NCBI GenBank assembly: GCA_044226395.1
Contig: JBGAHD010000005.1
Location: forward strand, 124,001 to 188,000
Direction of reading: 5' to 3'
From: JBGAHD01 sp044226395
Lineage (GTDB): Bacteria > Pseudomonadota > Gammaproteobacteria > Xanthomonadales > Ahniellaceae
Length of the DNA: 64,000 nucleotides
Both the position numbers and the translations under genes were made by a program. Below, in pieces: positions 1-9,400 of the stretch; the first letter of the stretch is position 1, and each line of letters starts with the position of its first letter. A model generated the notes under the pieces. That model did not search any database and was not told the DNA's origin. It saw only the letters and a program-made list of their open reading frames with translations.

Positions 1-158
1 GCAGTCGGATGATGGCCATTGCCTGAAATCCTTCGCTCTAGACGGGCTTGGTCGGACGCCATCGTCAGGACGGCGCCTCGAGTACGGGCCAGCGCGCCCC
101 CGCAGCCACCCGCGGGACGATCCATAGCAGCCTTGCGACAGGCGAACAAGGGGAATAA

Positions 159-532
<374 letters not shown>

Positions 533-536
533 GAGG

Positions 537-542
537 ATTGTA
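537..542 (-). promoter_or_regulatory. Candidate -10 element of rnpB
   Basis: TACAAT on the minus strand lies 5 bases before the first base of the P1 helix, the right distance for a sigma70 -10 box. It sits in the few bases between the dolP-like stop codon and rnpB. No convincing -35 hexamer is visible at 16-18 bases upstream. The position and sequence of the -10 are seen; its activity is inferred. Confidence 0.5.
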
Positions 543-548
543 GCGCGT

Positions 549-1148
549 TCAGCGCTCGGCGCCGGCGGCGGCCGGTTCGTCGGTGTATTCGAAGACATTG
601 ACCACGCGCGTCACGCCCGGCACGTTGCGCGCGATCTCGACCACGCGTTCGGCCTCGGCGTGAGTGACCAGGCCCATCAGGTGCACCACGGCGTGATGGG
701 TGGTGACATTGACGCGCGAGGCGTCGAATTCGGGCAGGTCCACGATGTCGAGCAGGGCCAGCTTGACCCGGCCGCTGATCCACTTGTCATGACCGCTGGA
801 AAACAAGCCGCTGGGCTCGGTGATCTCGATCTCGTTGACCAGGCGATGCACGCCCGCGATGTCGCGCACCTTGGCCTCGGCGCGCTCGCGAAGTTCCGGC
901 GTGCGCACTTCGCCAATCAGCAGCAAGGTGCCGTTGAACACCACCACGTTGACGTTGTTCTTCAAGGCCAATTCCTTGTCCTTGTTGATCGCGTCGTAGG
1001 CGGTCAGTTCGATGTTGGCGTCGTCGACCACGGTGCCGAAGCTGCGCCGGTCATGCGCCGCGCCCGCGCCGGCGGCGACGCCGCCCACGACCAGGGCCGC
1101 GCAGCCATTGAGCAGGGCCACCAGGACGATCAATCCGATCACACGCAT
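549..1148 (-). CDS. dolP: BON-domain outer-membrane lipoprotein, DolP-like
   Basis: This is a predicted 199-residue lipoprotein with two BON domains. The start is placed at the ATG preceded by AGGTG at six bases; an ATG seven codons upstream would overlap yraN. The N-terminus is a short hydrophobic segment ending in the lipobox LNGC, with the lipidated cysteine near residue 16. BON repeats follow at about residues 45-105 and 125-190, each with the GxVxxxxxxxxxxxxARxVxGVxxVxN pattern. DolP (YraP) supports outer-membrane integrity in enterics. It follows lpoA and yraN as in E. coli, but diaA, which lies between yraN and dolP there, is absent. The family is secure; equivalence to enteric DolP rests on domain content and gene order. 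Confidence 0.87.
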   Translation of the reverse strand: MRVIGLIVLVALLNGCAALVVGGVAAGAGAAHDRRSFGTVVDDANIELTAYDAINKDKELALKNNVNVVVFNGTLLLIGEVRTPELRERAEAKVRDIAGVHRLVNEIEITEPSGLFSSGHDKWISGRVKLALLDIVDLPEFDASRVNVTTHHAVVHLMGLVTHAEAERVVEIARNVPGVTRVVNVFEYTDEPAAAGAER

Positions 1149-1161
1149 GCGTTCACCTCGT

Positions 1162-1530
1162 TCACTCATCGACGCGAAAGGCGTCGCGCAACCATTGGGG
1201 TTTGCCTTCGCCGGGCGCGCCGTCGAAAGCGATCACGTCGAACCGGCACGACAGTCGCGCCAGTTTCGGATGTTCGGCCAAATACCAGCGCGCCGCCGCC
1301 ACGATACGCGCGCGCTTGCGCGCGTCGATCGAATCAATGGCGTCGACCACGGCGCCGGCGCCGCGATAGCGCACTTCGACGAAGACCAGCACCTCGCCCT
1401 CGCGCGCGACGATGTCGATCTCGCCGTGCCGGCAATTCACATTGCGCGCGAGCACGACGAGCTTGGCGTCCTCGAGCAGTCGCGCCGCCGCCGCTTCGAA
1501 CTCGCGGCCGAGGGCGCGACGATCGCTCAT
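1162..1530 (-). CDS. yraN: YraN family (UPF0102) nuclease-like protein
   Basis: This 122-residue protein is of the YraN/UPF0102 family, which has the fold and residues of Holliday-junction-resolvase-like nucleases. The motif GEIDIVAREG followed by VFVEVRYR gives the typical E37, D39, E52 and a basic residue at 54 (usually Lys, here Arg). The start ATG overlaps the lpoA stop as ATGA, which fixes it and implies coupled translation. Length is usual for the family. The molecular function of YraN is not established in general, so the nuclease role is family inference. Confidence 0.9.
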   Translation of the reverse strand: MSDRRALGREFEAAAARLLEDAKLVVLARNVNCRHGEIDIVAREGEVLVFVEVRYRGAGAVVDAIDSIDARKRARIVAAARWYLAEHPKLARLSCRFDVIAFDGAPGEGKPQWLRDAFRVDE

Positions 1531-3323
1531 GGGGTCGCGCCGGGCAAGGGCTCGGGCGTCGCGGCGGCGGGCGATTCTTCGGGCAGCAGCGCGCCGCTGG
1601 CCGATTGCGGCACGCCGTCGACGAAGCGCAGCAAGGCCATCACGCGGCGCACGCGGCCGAAGGAATCGAGCGTCAACTGACCGCTGGCGCCGTCGAGATA
1701 AGCATCGGCATTGCGCGACAACCAGTCGAGATACGGCAGCAAGCGATAAGCATCGAGGCCGAAGGCGAACAAGCGCGGGCTGGTCGCGGCGGCGGGCAGT
1801 TTGCGAATCAGCGATTCGCGCGCGGGCTGGCCGCTGACGAGACCGAACAACCACGGCGCGTCGACGAACTCGACGCCATTGAGATCGCGATCGAGCGCGC
1901 GCGAGGCCGTGCCGCTGTAGATGTGAGAAGTCGCCAGCACCGGCGTGCGATCAAAACCGCTAGCGCGCAACTGCGGCACCAGCAAACGACCCTGCGTGGG
2001 CCGCACGGCGAGAAAGATCACATCGGCGCCGCCACTGGCCGCGCGCGCGATCTGCGCGGCGAAATCCACGCCTTCGCCGCTGAGCCGCGACTCGCCCGCG
2101 ACCACGCCGCCGGCCAATTCGAATTGCGCGCGAAAGGCCAGCGCGGCGCGCTCGGCCCATTCCTCGGTCGCGGCGATGATCGCGGCGCGACGCAAGCCAC
2201 GCTGCGCGGCGGTCTCGGCCACGAAGGCGGCCTCGTCATCGGGCAACAGACCGAATTGCTGACTGCCCGGCGGCGGCGGCGCGCCCGAGTCCGGATGATT
2301 GAGCGCGAGCACGGGCACGCGCGGATCTACCTGGGCCAGCACGGCCGCGACCTGCTCGCGCATCAAGGGCCCGACCACGCGCATCGAGCCATCGGCGACG
2401 GCATGCTGATACGCGGCGATGGCGCTTTGCTCGTTCTCGCCGCTGTCGAAGATGCGCACCTGCGGGCGTTCAGCGGTGTCGGCGAAATACGCGGCCAGAA
2501 AGCCATCGCGAATCGCCGTGCCCACCGGCGCCAGCGTGCCCGACAGCGGCACGATCAGCGCCACGCGCGGCGTGGCCTGATAGCCCTCGCGCTGCCACGG
2601 CGCCTCGGCGCCATCGCCCGGCAACAAGGTGCCGACCTGATGCGTGGGCCGCGGAATCTGACGCACCGCGACCGAGCCCTTCAAGCGCAAGGCGCGCTCG
2701 ATCCACGGCCGGCGCGCGTCATCGGCGGGCAATTGCACGAGCGCGCCGTTGAGCGCGTCGGGCTCGAGGCGGCTCAAGGCCTCGAGCAAATCGTTCTCGA
2801 CGCCCGCGCGTTCGGCCGGCTCGACCAGATCGAGCAGGGCCACGCGTTCGACCGCGGCATCGAGCGTGCGCTGCTGTGCTTCGAGCGCGCGCGCGCGAAT
2901 CTCGGCGGCGCGCGCGGCCAGATCGCGCGCGGCGCCGGCGCTGGGCACGGTGGCCAGGTCGAGCGCCGAAGCGGCATCGCCATCGGCCAGCGCGCGTTCG
3001 GCCAGCAGCAGGTCCAGGCGCAAGTTGTCGCCGGCATCCAGGCGCTTGCGCTTGATCTTGTCGAGCGTTTCGCCGATGGCGGCGAAATCGCCTTCCTCGC
3101 GCAGGCTTTCGGCCGCGCGCAGCAGGAAATGATCGCGCTGACCGCGGTTGGCGCGCGCCAGGCGCTCGTACTCGGCCGCGGCGCCGCGGAAATCGCCCTG
3201 ATCGGCCAGGGCTTGCGCGGCCGATTCATCAACAGGCGCGCGCGGCGCGGACGTGGTCGCGCAACCGGCGAGGATTGCGGCCGCGAACAGCAGGACGAAG
3301 CGGACGGAGGCGATGCGGCTCAT
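1527..3323 (-). CDS. lpoA: Penicillin-binding protein activator LpoA
   Basis: This is a predicted 598-residue outer-membrane lipoprotein that activates the bifunctional peptidoglycan synthase PBP1a. The chosen start gives a clean lipoprotein signal ending LAGC with Cys21. An ATG 11 codons upstream would lie at or above the likely transcription start, so it was not used. Residues 25-240 are a helical, TPR-like region. From about residue 253 there is a periplasmic-binding-protein-like fold beginning RVALIVPLSGTLAPVG. It is divergent from rsmI and followed by yraN, the same arrangement as in E. coli. The family call is strong, since LpoA next to rsmI/yraN is a widely conserved context. Confidence 0.92.
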   Translation of the reverse strand: MSRIASVRFVLLFAAAILAGCATTSAPRAPVDESAAQALADQGDFRGAAAEYERLARANRGQRDHFLLRAAESLREEGDFAAIGETLDKIKRKRLDAGDNLRLDLLLAERALADGDAASALDLATVPSAGAARDLAARAAEIRARALEAQQRTLDAAVERVALLDLVEPAERAGVENDLLEALSRLEPDALNGALVQLPADDARRPWIERALRLKGSVAVRQIPRPTHQVGTLLPGDGAEAPWQREGYQATPRVALIVPLSGTLAPVGTAIRDGFLAAYFADTAERPQVRIFDSGENEQSAIAAYQHAVADGSMRVVGPLMREQVAAVLAQVDPRVPVLALNHPDSGAPPPPGSQQFGLLPDDEAAFVAETAAQRGLRRAAIIAATEEWAERAALAFRAQFELAGGVVAGESRLSGEGVDFAAQIARAASGGADVIFLAVRPTQGRLLVPQLRASGFDRTPVLATSHIYSGTASRALDRDLNGVEFVDAPWLFGLVSGQPARESLIRKLPAAATSPRLFAFGLDAYRLLPYLDWLSRNADAYLDGASGQLTLDSFGRVRRVMALLRFVDGVPQSASGALLPEESPAAATPEPLPGATP

Positions 3324-3351
3324 GAGGCTCGGCACGGGTTCGGGAGGACGT

Positions 3352-3357
3352 ATCATA
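3352..3357 (-). promoter_or_regulatory. Candidate -10 element of lpoA
   Basis: TATGAT on the minus strand lies about 29 bases upstream of the chosen lpoA start codon, in the 74-base divergent gap with rsmI. It would give a transcription start near 3345 and so supports the downstream ATG. The -35 region is weak. This is a pattern match only. Confidence 0.35.
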
Positions 3358-3397
3358 CAAAAGCCGCGCGGGCGTTCGTGATCGAGGTTCGGTCCAG

Positions 3398-4288
3398 ATG
3401 AGTCAAAACGAGGGCAGCCTGTGGCTGGTGGCCACGCCGATCGGCAACCTGGAAGACCTTTCCGCGCGCGCCATCGCCGTGCTCAAGGCCTCGCGCGTGA
3501 TCGCCTGCGAGGACACGCGCACCAGCCAGACCCTGCTCGCGCGTCATGGCATTGGCACGGCCCTGACCGCGCTGCATGAACATAACGAGGCCGCGATATC
3601 CGATCGTTTGATCGCGCGCGTCGTCGCCGGCGAGGATGTGGCCGTGATCAGCGACGCCGGCACGCCGCTGATCAGCGACCCGGGCTTTCGCGTGGTCGCC
3701 GCCGCGATCGCGGCGGGCGTGCGCGTCGACGCCGTGCCTGGTCCCTGCGCCGCGATCATGGCCCTGACCTTGTCGGGCCTGCCGACCGACCGCTTCGTGT
3801 TCGAAGGCTTTCTGCCGACCAAGAGCGCGGCGCGGCGCGAAGCGCTACGCGCGCTCGCCACCGATCCACGCACCCTGATTTTCTACGAAGCCAAGCACCG
3901 CATTCTCGAAAGTCTCGCCGATCTCGCCGCCAGCTTCGGCGCGCGACGCATGGCACTCGCGCGCGAGCTGACCAAGCGTCACCAGACCGTATTGCGCGGC
4001 ACGATCGACGAAGTGCTGGAGAGCGTGCGCGCTGATCCCGAACAACAGCTCGGCGAGTTCGTGCTGGTGGTCGAAGGCGCGGCGGCCAATGCCGACGCGC
4101 AGCAACAGCTCATCGAAGGCGAACGCGTCTATCACTTGTTGCGCGCCGAACTCGCGCCCGGTCGCGCCGCCGCGCTGGCCGCGCAGATCACCGGCGCGCC
4201 GCGCCGCGCGCTGTATCGCCTGAGCGCGCGAGACGAAGCCGCGTCCGACGCCGAAGCCGACGCGGACAGCGACGATGAGCGCGACTGA
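3398..4288 (+). CDS. rsmI: 16S rRNA (cytidine-1402-2'-O)-methyltransferase
   Basis: RsmI methylates the ribose of C1402 in the decoding centre of 16S rRNA, using S-adenosylmethionine. The 296-residue protein opens with LWLVATPIGNLEDLSARA, the family hallmark, followed by ACEDTRTSQTLL, SDAGTPLISDPGF and AVPGPCAAI, all tetrapyrrole-methylase-fold motifs. The last 15 or so residues are acidic and poorly conserved. It is divergent from lpoA, as in E. coli. The 3' end overlaps the next gene by 14 bases, so the two are probably cotranscribed. Confidence 0.96.
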   Translation: MSQNEGSLWLVATPIGNLEDLSARAIAVLKASRVIACEDTRTSQTLLARHGIGTALTALHEHNEAAISDRLIARVVAGEDVAVISDAGTPLISDPGFRVVAAAIAAGVRVDAVPGPCAAIMALTLSGLPTDRFVFEGFLPTKSAARREALRALATDPRTLIFYEAKHRILESLADLAASFGARRMALARELTKRHQTVLRGTIDEVLESVRADPEQQLGEFVLVVEGAAANADAQQQLIEGERVYHLLRAELAPGRAAALAAQITGAPRRALYRLSARDEAASDAEADADSDDERD

Positions 4289-5678
4289 TTCCACCGCGCG
4301 CGAACTCTCGCCAGCCCTCGCGCGCGCGCTCGGCGCGGTGCTTGGCGACGCCTTGCTCACCGCGCCCGCCGATCGCCTGACCTACGGCTACGACAACTCG
4401 CGTCGACAGTCCCTGCCCGCCGCCGTCGCGCTGCCCGCCGACGCGGCGCAGACGCAAGCCATCGTGCGCGCCTGTTTCGAGGCGCGCATGCCGATGATCT
4501 GTCGCGGCCGCGGGACCAACACCACCGGCGCCACCGTGCCGATTCACGGTGGCTTGGTGATCAGCTTCGAGCGCATGAATCGCATCACGCGCATCGATCC
4601 GGACAATCGTCTGGCCCTCGTCGAACCGGGCGTGTTGAACGGCGATCTGCAACGCGCGCTTGCGCCGCAAGGCTTCTTCTGGGCACCCGATCCGACCAGC
4701 GCCGACTACGCCAGCATCGGCGGCAACCTCGGCTGCAATGCCGCCGGGCCACGCGCGGTGAAGTACGGCAGTTGTCGCGAGAACACGCTGGGCCTGCAAG
4801 CGATCACCGGCACCGGCGCGCGCATCCGTGCTGGCACGATGACGACCAAGGGCGCGGTCGGCTACGACCTAACGCGGCTGTTGATTGGTTCCGAGGGCAC
4901 GCTCGCCTTGATCGTCGAGGCCACGCTCAAACTCACGCCGCGGCCCGAGGCCAAGGCCTCGCTGCGCGCGCTGTATCGTGACGTCGATGCCGCCGCGCGC
5001 GCGGTCGCCCGCGTGATGGCGCAACCGCAGGTGCCCTGCGCGCTCGAGTTCATGGACGGCGAAGCGCTGCGTCTGGCGCGCGAGCATGGCGGCGCCGACC
5101 TGCCCGAGGCGGGCGCCCTGCTGATGATCGAAGTCGACGGCGCGCGCGCCGCGCTCGATGCCGCGGTTGATGCCATCGCGCGCGCGGCCCAAGTCGACGG
5201 CGTGATCGCGATCGAACGCGCCAGCGACGCCGCCGCGATCGAGCGCCTGTGGTCGGCGCGCAAGGCGCTGTCGCCCGCGCTGCGCCACATCGCGCCGCGC
5301 AAGATCAACGAAGACGTGGTCGTGCCCGTCTCGCGCCTGCCCGAGTTGGTCGCGAGTCTGCGCGGCATCAGCGCGCAGTCGGGCATTCCCATCGTCAACT
5401 TCGGTCATGCCGGCAACGGCAATCTGCACGTGAACTTGCTCTATCGTCCCGAAGACGAGGCGCAGGCGCGCGCCGCGCCCGGCGCCTTGTCCGCCGTGTT
5501 CGACCGCGTGCTCGCGCTCGGCGGCACGCTGTCGGGCGAACATGGCATCGGCATCGACAAGCGCGACTTCATGCCACGCGCGATCGAGCCCGACACGTTG
5601 GCCCTGATGCGCGCGATCAAGGCGCAATTCGATCCGCTGGGACTGCTCAACCCCGGCAAGCTGCTGCCCGCGCCGTGA
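4275..5678 (+). CDS. FAD-linked oxidase, GlcD/D-lactate dehydrogenase type
   Basis: This 467-residue flavoprotein belongs to the VAO/PCMH superfamily and probably oxidises a D-2-hydroxyacid. The N-terminal FAD-binding domain (about 45-185) shows PTSADYASIGGNLGCNAAGP and GAVGYDLTRLLIGSEGTLA. The C-terminal oxidase domain (about 220-465) carries NFGHAGNGNLHVN and SGEHGIGIDK, which hold the usual metal- and substrate-binding histidines. There are no iron-sulfur cysteines, so it is the GlcD-like subunit form rather than a fused GlcDF. The start overlaps the end of rsmI by 14 bases. Its stop overlaps the next start as GTGA. The exact substrate (glycolate, D-lactate, 2-hydroxyglutarate or other) cannot be decided. 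Confidence 0.9.
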   Translation: MSATDSTARELSPALARALGAVLGDALLTAPADRLTYGYDNSRRQSLPAAVALPADAAQTQAIVRACFEARMPMICRGRGTNTTGATVPIHGGLVISFERMNRITRIDPDNRLALVEPGVLNGDLQRALAPQGFFWAPDPTSADYASIGGNLGCNAAGPRAVKYGSCRENTLGLQAITGTGARIRAGTMTTKGAVGYDLTRLLIGSEGTLALIVEATLKLTPRPEAKASLRALYRDVDAAARAVARVMAQPQVPCALEFMDGEALRLAREHGGADLPEAGALLMIEVDGARAALDAAVDAIARAAQVDGVIAIERASDAAAIERLWSARKALSPALRHIAPRKINEDVVVPVSRLPELVASLRGISAQSGIPIVNFGHAGNGNLHVNLLYRPEDEAQARAAPGALSAVFDRVLALGGTLSGEHGIGIDKRDFMPRAIEPDTLALMRAIKAQFDPLGLLNPGKLLPAP

Positions 5679-6298
5679 CCCGCGCGCGCAAGCCCGCGGC
5701 GCGCGCGCCGCGCGAATCGCTGCCGCAATTGCTCACGCGCGTTCGCGCGTGTCGCTTGTGCGAGGCGCACTTGCCCCTGGGCCCGCGCCCCGTGCTACGC
5801 GTCGCCGCGAGCGCGCGCCTGCTCATCGTCGGCCAAGCGCCGGGCACCAAGGTCCACGCCACCGGCATTCCCTGGAACGACGCCAGCGGCGATCGTCTGC
5901 GCGACTGGCTCGCGGTCGATCGCGAGACCTTCTACGACGACACCCGCATCGCCATCATCCCCATGGGCCTGTGCTATCCCGGCAAGGGCAAGAACGGCGA
6001 TCTACCGCCGCGCCCCGAATGCGCGGCGACCTGGCATCCACTGCTGCTGCCGCATCTGCGCCACGTCGAGTTGATTCTGCCCATCGGCCAATACGCGCAG
6101 GCCTACTTCCTGGGCGACCGACGCAAGAAAACACTCACCGACACCGTGCGCGCGCACGCCGAATACGCGCCCCGCTTCCTGCCCCTGCCCCACCCCAGCC
6201 CGCGCAATCAGATGTGGTTGCGGCGCAATGCGTGGTTTGAGCGCGAGGTGGTGCCGGTGTTACGCGAGCGGACAATGCGATTGATCGATAACGACTGA
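5675..6298 (+). CDS. Uracil-DNA glycosylase superfamily protein with Fe-S cysteines
   Basis: This 207-residue protein of the UDG superfamily starts at a GTG that overlaps the stop of the preceding oxidase gene. Four cysteines at 26, 29, 100 and 116 follow the C-x2-C...C-x15-C spacing that binds a [4Fe-4S] cluster in family 4 enzymes. The nucleotide-pocket motifs are LLIVGQAPGTKVHATGIPWN near residue 50 and LPHPSPRN near residue 171. Compared with classical family 4, the acidic residue after the GxxPG motif is missing, so substrate or chemistry may differ. It likely acts on damaged or uracil-containing DNA. Superfamily membership is secure, activity is not. Confidence 0.85.
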   Translation: MTRARKPAARAPRESLPQLLTRVRACRLCEAHLPLGPRPVLRVAASARLLIVGQAPGTKVHATGIPWNDASGDRLRDWLAVDRETFYDDTRIAIIPMGLCYPGKGKNGDLPPRPECAATWHPLLLPHLRHVELILPIGQYAQAYFLGDRRKKTLTDTVRAHAEYAPRFLPLPHPSPRNQMWLRRNAWFEREVVPVLRERTMRLIDND

Positions 6299-6423
6299 TC
6301 TTCGCCGCCGTCCGAGCCCGCTTGAGCTCGGCGAGACGGGCCTGTGAGGCGAGACCACGACGTCGGTCGCGGTAAAGTGCGCCCTGACCGAACGCTGTCG
6401 ACACCTCAGGAGCGTCACGCGCC

Positions 6424-9400
6424 ATGGATGTCACCTCTTCGTCCAACCCTAGGACCGCGCGCGCGACGGCGAGCGATCGCCAGTATCGCGCCCATGTCTG
6501 GCTGGCCATGCTGGCCTTGGCCTTGTTCGTGACGTTCTATCTGGCGGCGATTGCGTGGTTCGGCTCGCGCGCGTGGATTCTGCTTTCCAGCGCGATCGCC
6601 GTCGGCGCGAGAGACATGTTCATGCCCTTGATCTGCGGCGTGATGGCCTTGCTGCTGGCGGTGTTCATGGCCAAGGCGCTGTTCTTCATCAAGCGTCATC
6701 CCTTGACCGACGCGATCGAAGTGACCGAACGCGATCAGCCACGGTTGTTCGCCTTCATCGCCGATCTGGCCAAGGAGGTCGGCGCGCCCTGCCCGCGCAA
6801 GGTCTACCTCACGCGCGGCGTGGACGCCGCGGTGTTCTATGACCTCTCCGTCCTGAGTTTCTTCTTTCCCACACGCAAGCATCTGCAACTGGGCCTGGGT
6901 CTTGTCAATGTGTTGAACGTGTCGGAGTTCAAGGCGGTGATCGCTCACGAGCTCGGTCACTTCGCGCAGCGCGCGATGGCGGCGGGGCGATGGGTCTACA
7001 TCGCGCAACAAGTCGCATCGGCCCTGGTGCATCGTCGCGACCGCATGGACCAATTCCTGGAGCAGTTCTCCTGGAGTGACTTTCGCGTGGCGTGGATTGG
7101 CTGGGTCGCGCGGATCATGGTGTGGTCAATCCGTTCGCTGGCCGACATCCTGTTTCGCGGCGTGCTCCTGGCCGATCGCGCCTTGTCCCGGGAAATGGAA
7201 TTGCAGGCCGACCTAGTGTCCGTGTCGCTGACCGGCTCCGATGCCCTGGTCCACGCGCTCTATCGCTTGCCAGCCGCGGAGAAAGCCATGGCGAGCACGT
7301 TCGATTTCGCCGACGAGATTTGGCAGTGCGGAAAGTACTGCCTCGATCTGTATGCCTTGCAGACGCGCGAACTCGAGGTGCAGGCGCGCTTGCGCGGCAC
7401 GCGCGACTTCTTCGAACCGCCCAAGGTGCCCGAGCGCGACGCGGCCTCGCACCGGGTGTTCAAGAGCACCATCGCCGAGGTGCCGCGGATGTGGCTGACG
7501 CACCCGCCCTCTCACCAGCGCGAGATCAATGCCAAGGTGAACTACATTCCCATGCCGCTCGACGAACGCTCGGCCTGGGCGCTGTTCGATCAACCCGAAG
7601 CGCTGCGCGAGCGGATGTCGCGGCCGGATCACGACACCAGCAAGCACGAGGCGATCGCCACCACGGACGCGTTGACGCTGTACGACGGCCAGTACGACAG
7701 CATCTTGCTCGAAGCGCGCTATCGCGGCATGTATCGTCGCGAGTACTTCGCGCGATTCGCCGACCAGGTCGACGACACCATCGACCACGCCGCGCAAGGC
7801 ACGCCGGAGGAGCTCGCGGCTCTGTATCCACCGTCGTTGATCGAGCTGCGCGACCAATTGTCGCGACTGCGCCAGGATGGCGCCGAGCTCGAAGAGATCC
7901 GGCGCGGCCAACGGCAACTCCCCGATGGCGTCATCCGCTATCGCGATCGCGTGATCAAGCGGCGCGAGCTGCCCGAGTTGCTGACGCAGTTGCGTCAGGA
8001 GCACGAAGCCATCGAGTCGCGATTGAACGCGCATGAAAAACATGTTCGTGGCGCGCACGCCGCCGCGGCGCGACGATTGGGTCGCGGCTGGCAGGCCTAT
8101 CACCATGGATTGATCGAGCTACTTCACTACGCCGAGCACATGGTGGCCGTGGTCGGCGACGCGCGCGAACACTATGACCAGTGCCTACGCCTGGCCCTGA
8201 TGACCGGCACCGTCCACGAACTGCGCTTGAGCAGGGTCATCAACGCGGCGACCGCGCTGCGCCGCGCGATGCTCGCGCTGCACACGCAATTTCCGCTGTT
8301 GCAAGTGCCCGAAGCGGTGAGCGAACGACTGCGGGTCCGAGGGTGGACCGACACCTTGGGCGAGTTGAAGCTGCCCGACGCCAGTCGCCAGAACATCGAA
8401 CCCTGGATTCAGGCGCTCAACGGGTGGTTCGCGCCGGTCTGGACGTATCTGAACGTGCTGCGCATGGGCACGGCTGAAGTGCTGCTGCGGACGGAAGCAC
8501 TTATCGCCGAGGCGACGCGCGCGGGAACCGATCCCGGCGATGCGCCGGAGACGACGCGCCTCACGGTCGAGTTTCCCCGCCTGCCACCGCCCGAGCAGCG
8601 TCAGCGCGACTATCGACTGGATTGGTGGACACGCTTTCGATTGGCCGATGGCTGGGTTCCGGGTCTCGCCCGTTCGCTGATCGCTGGCGTGATCTGCCTG
8701 ATTGTGTATCAGGCCGGCAATGCCATCGGTGATGGCGAGCTCAGCGTGTTCAATGGGCTCGACATGCCAGTGACCATCACGGTCAACCACGACACGCTGA
8801 CCTTGCCCGCCTTCGGCAGCCGAACGATGAGCATGCCGCCGGGACGCGTGAATCTCGACACGCGCGCCTCCGACGGCCGAATAATCGAGCAACTGCAGAT
8901 GCGCACCGACTTCGACCGGCCCTACGCGCTGTACAACGTGGCCGGCGCGACCGTGCTCGTGCAATGGAATTCAGTGGGAGCGACCGAGGACACCGCTCCC
9001 CTTGGTGATGTTGGCGCTTCGCATTGGAATGTTAGTCCACGACGTCTGATGTTTCACGAAAAGGGGCAAGCACCACCTGCCGACGTTGTCGGCGAGATTC
9101 GCCTGGTCGAAGCCCTGAGCCCGCGCCAGCCGTATTGGCTAGCTCAAACCATGGCGCCGAGCGATGCCTTTCTCGCCGTCGCCGAAACGCACGCGCACTG
9201 GGACCCCACGACGTCGCCGGGCCTGGCTGGCTGGTTCAAGCTGCTCGACACGGCGACGATCGAGCGCCTCGTGCGCGCGCGGCTGAACGAGTCGCCCGAT
9301 GACGTGGTGCTACGAAGATTGCAACACGACCTCTTCGGCGATCCCGCGGCCATTTGCGCCGAGCACGCCGAGCAAGGCGCGCAACATCCCGACAGCGTCG

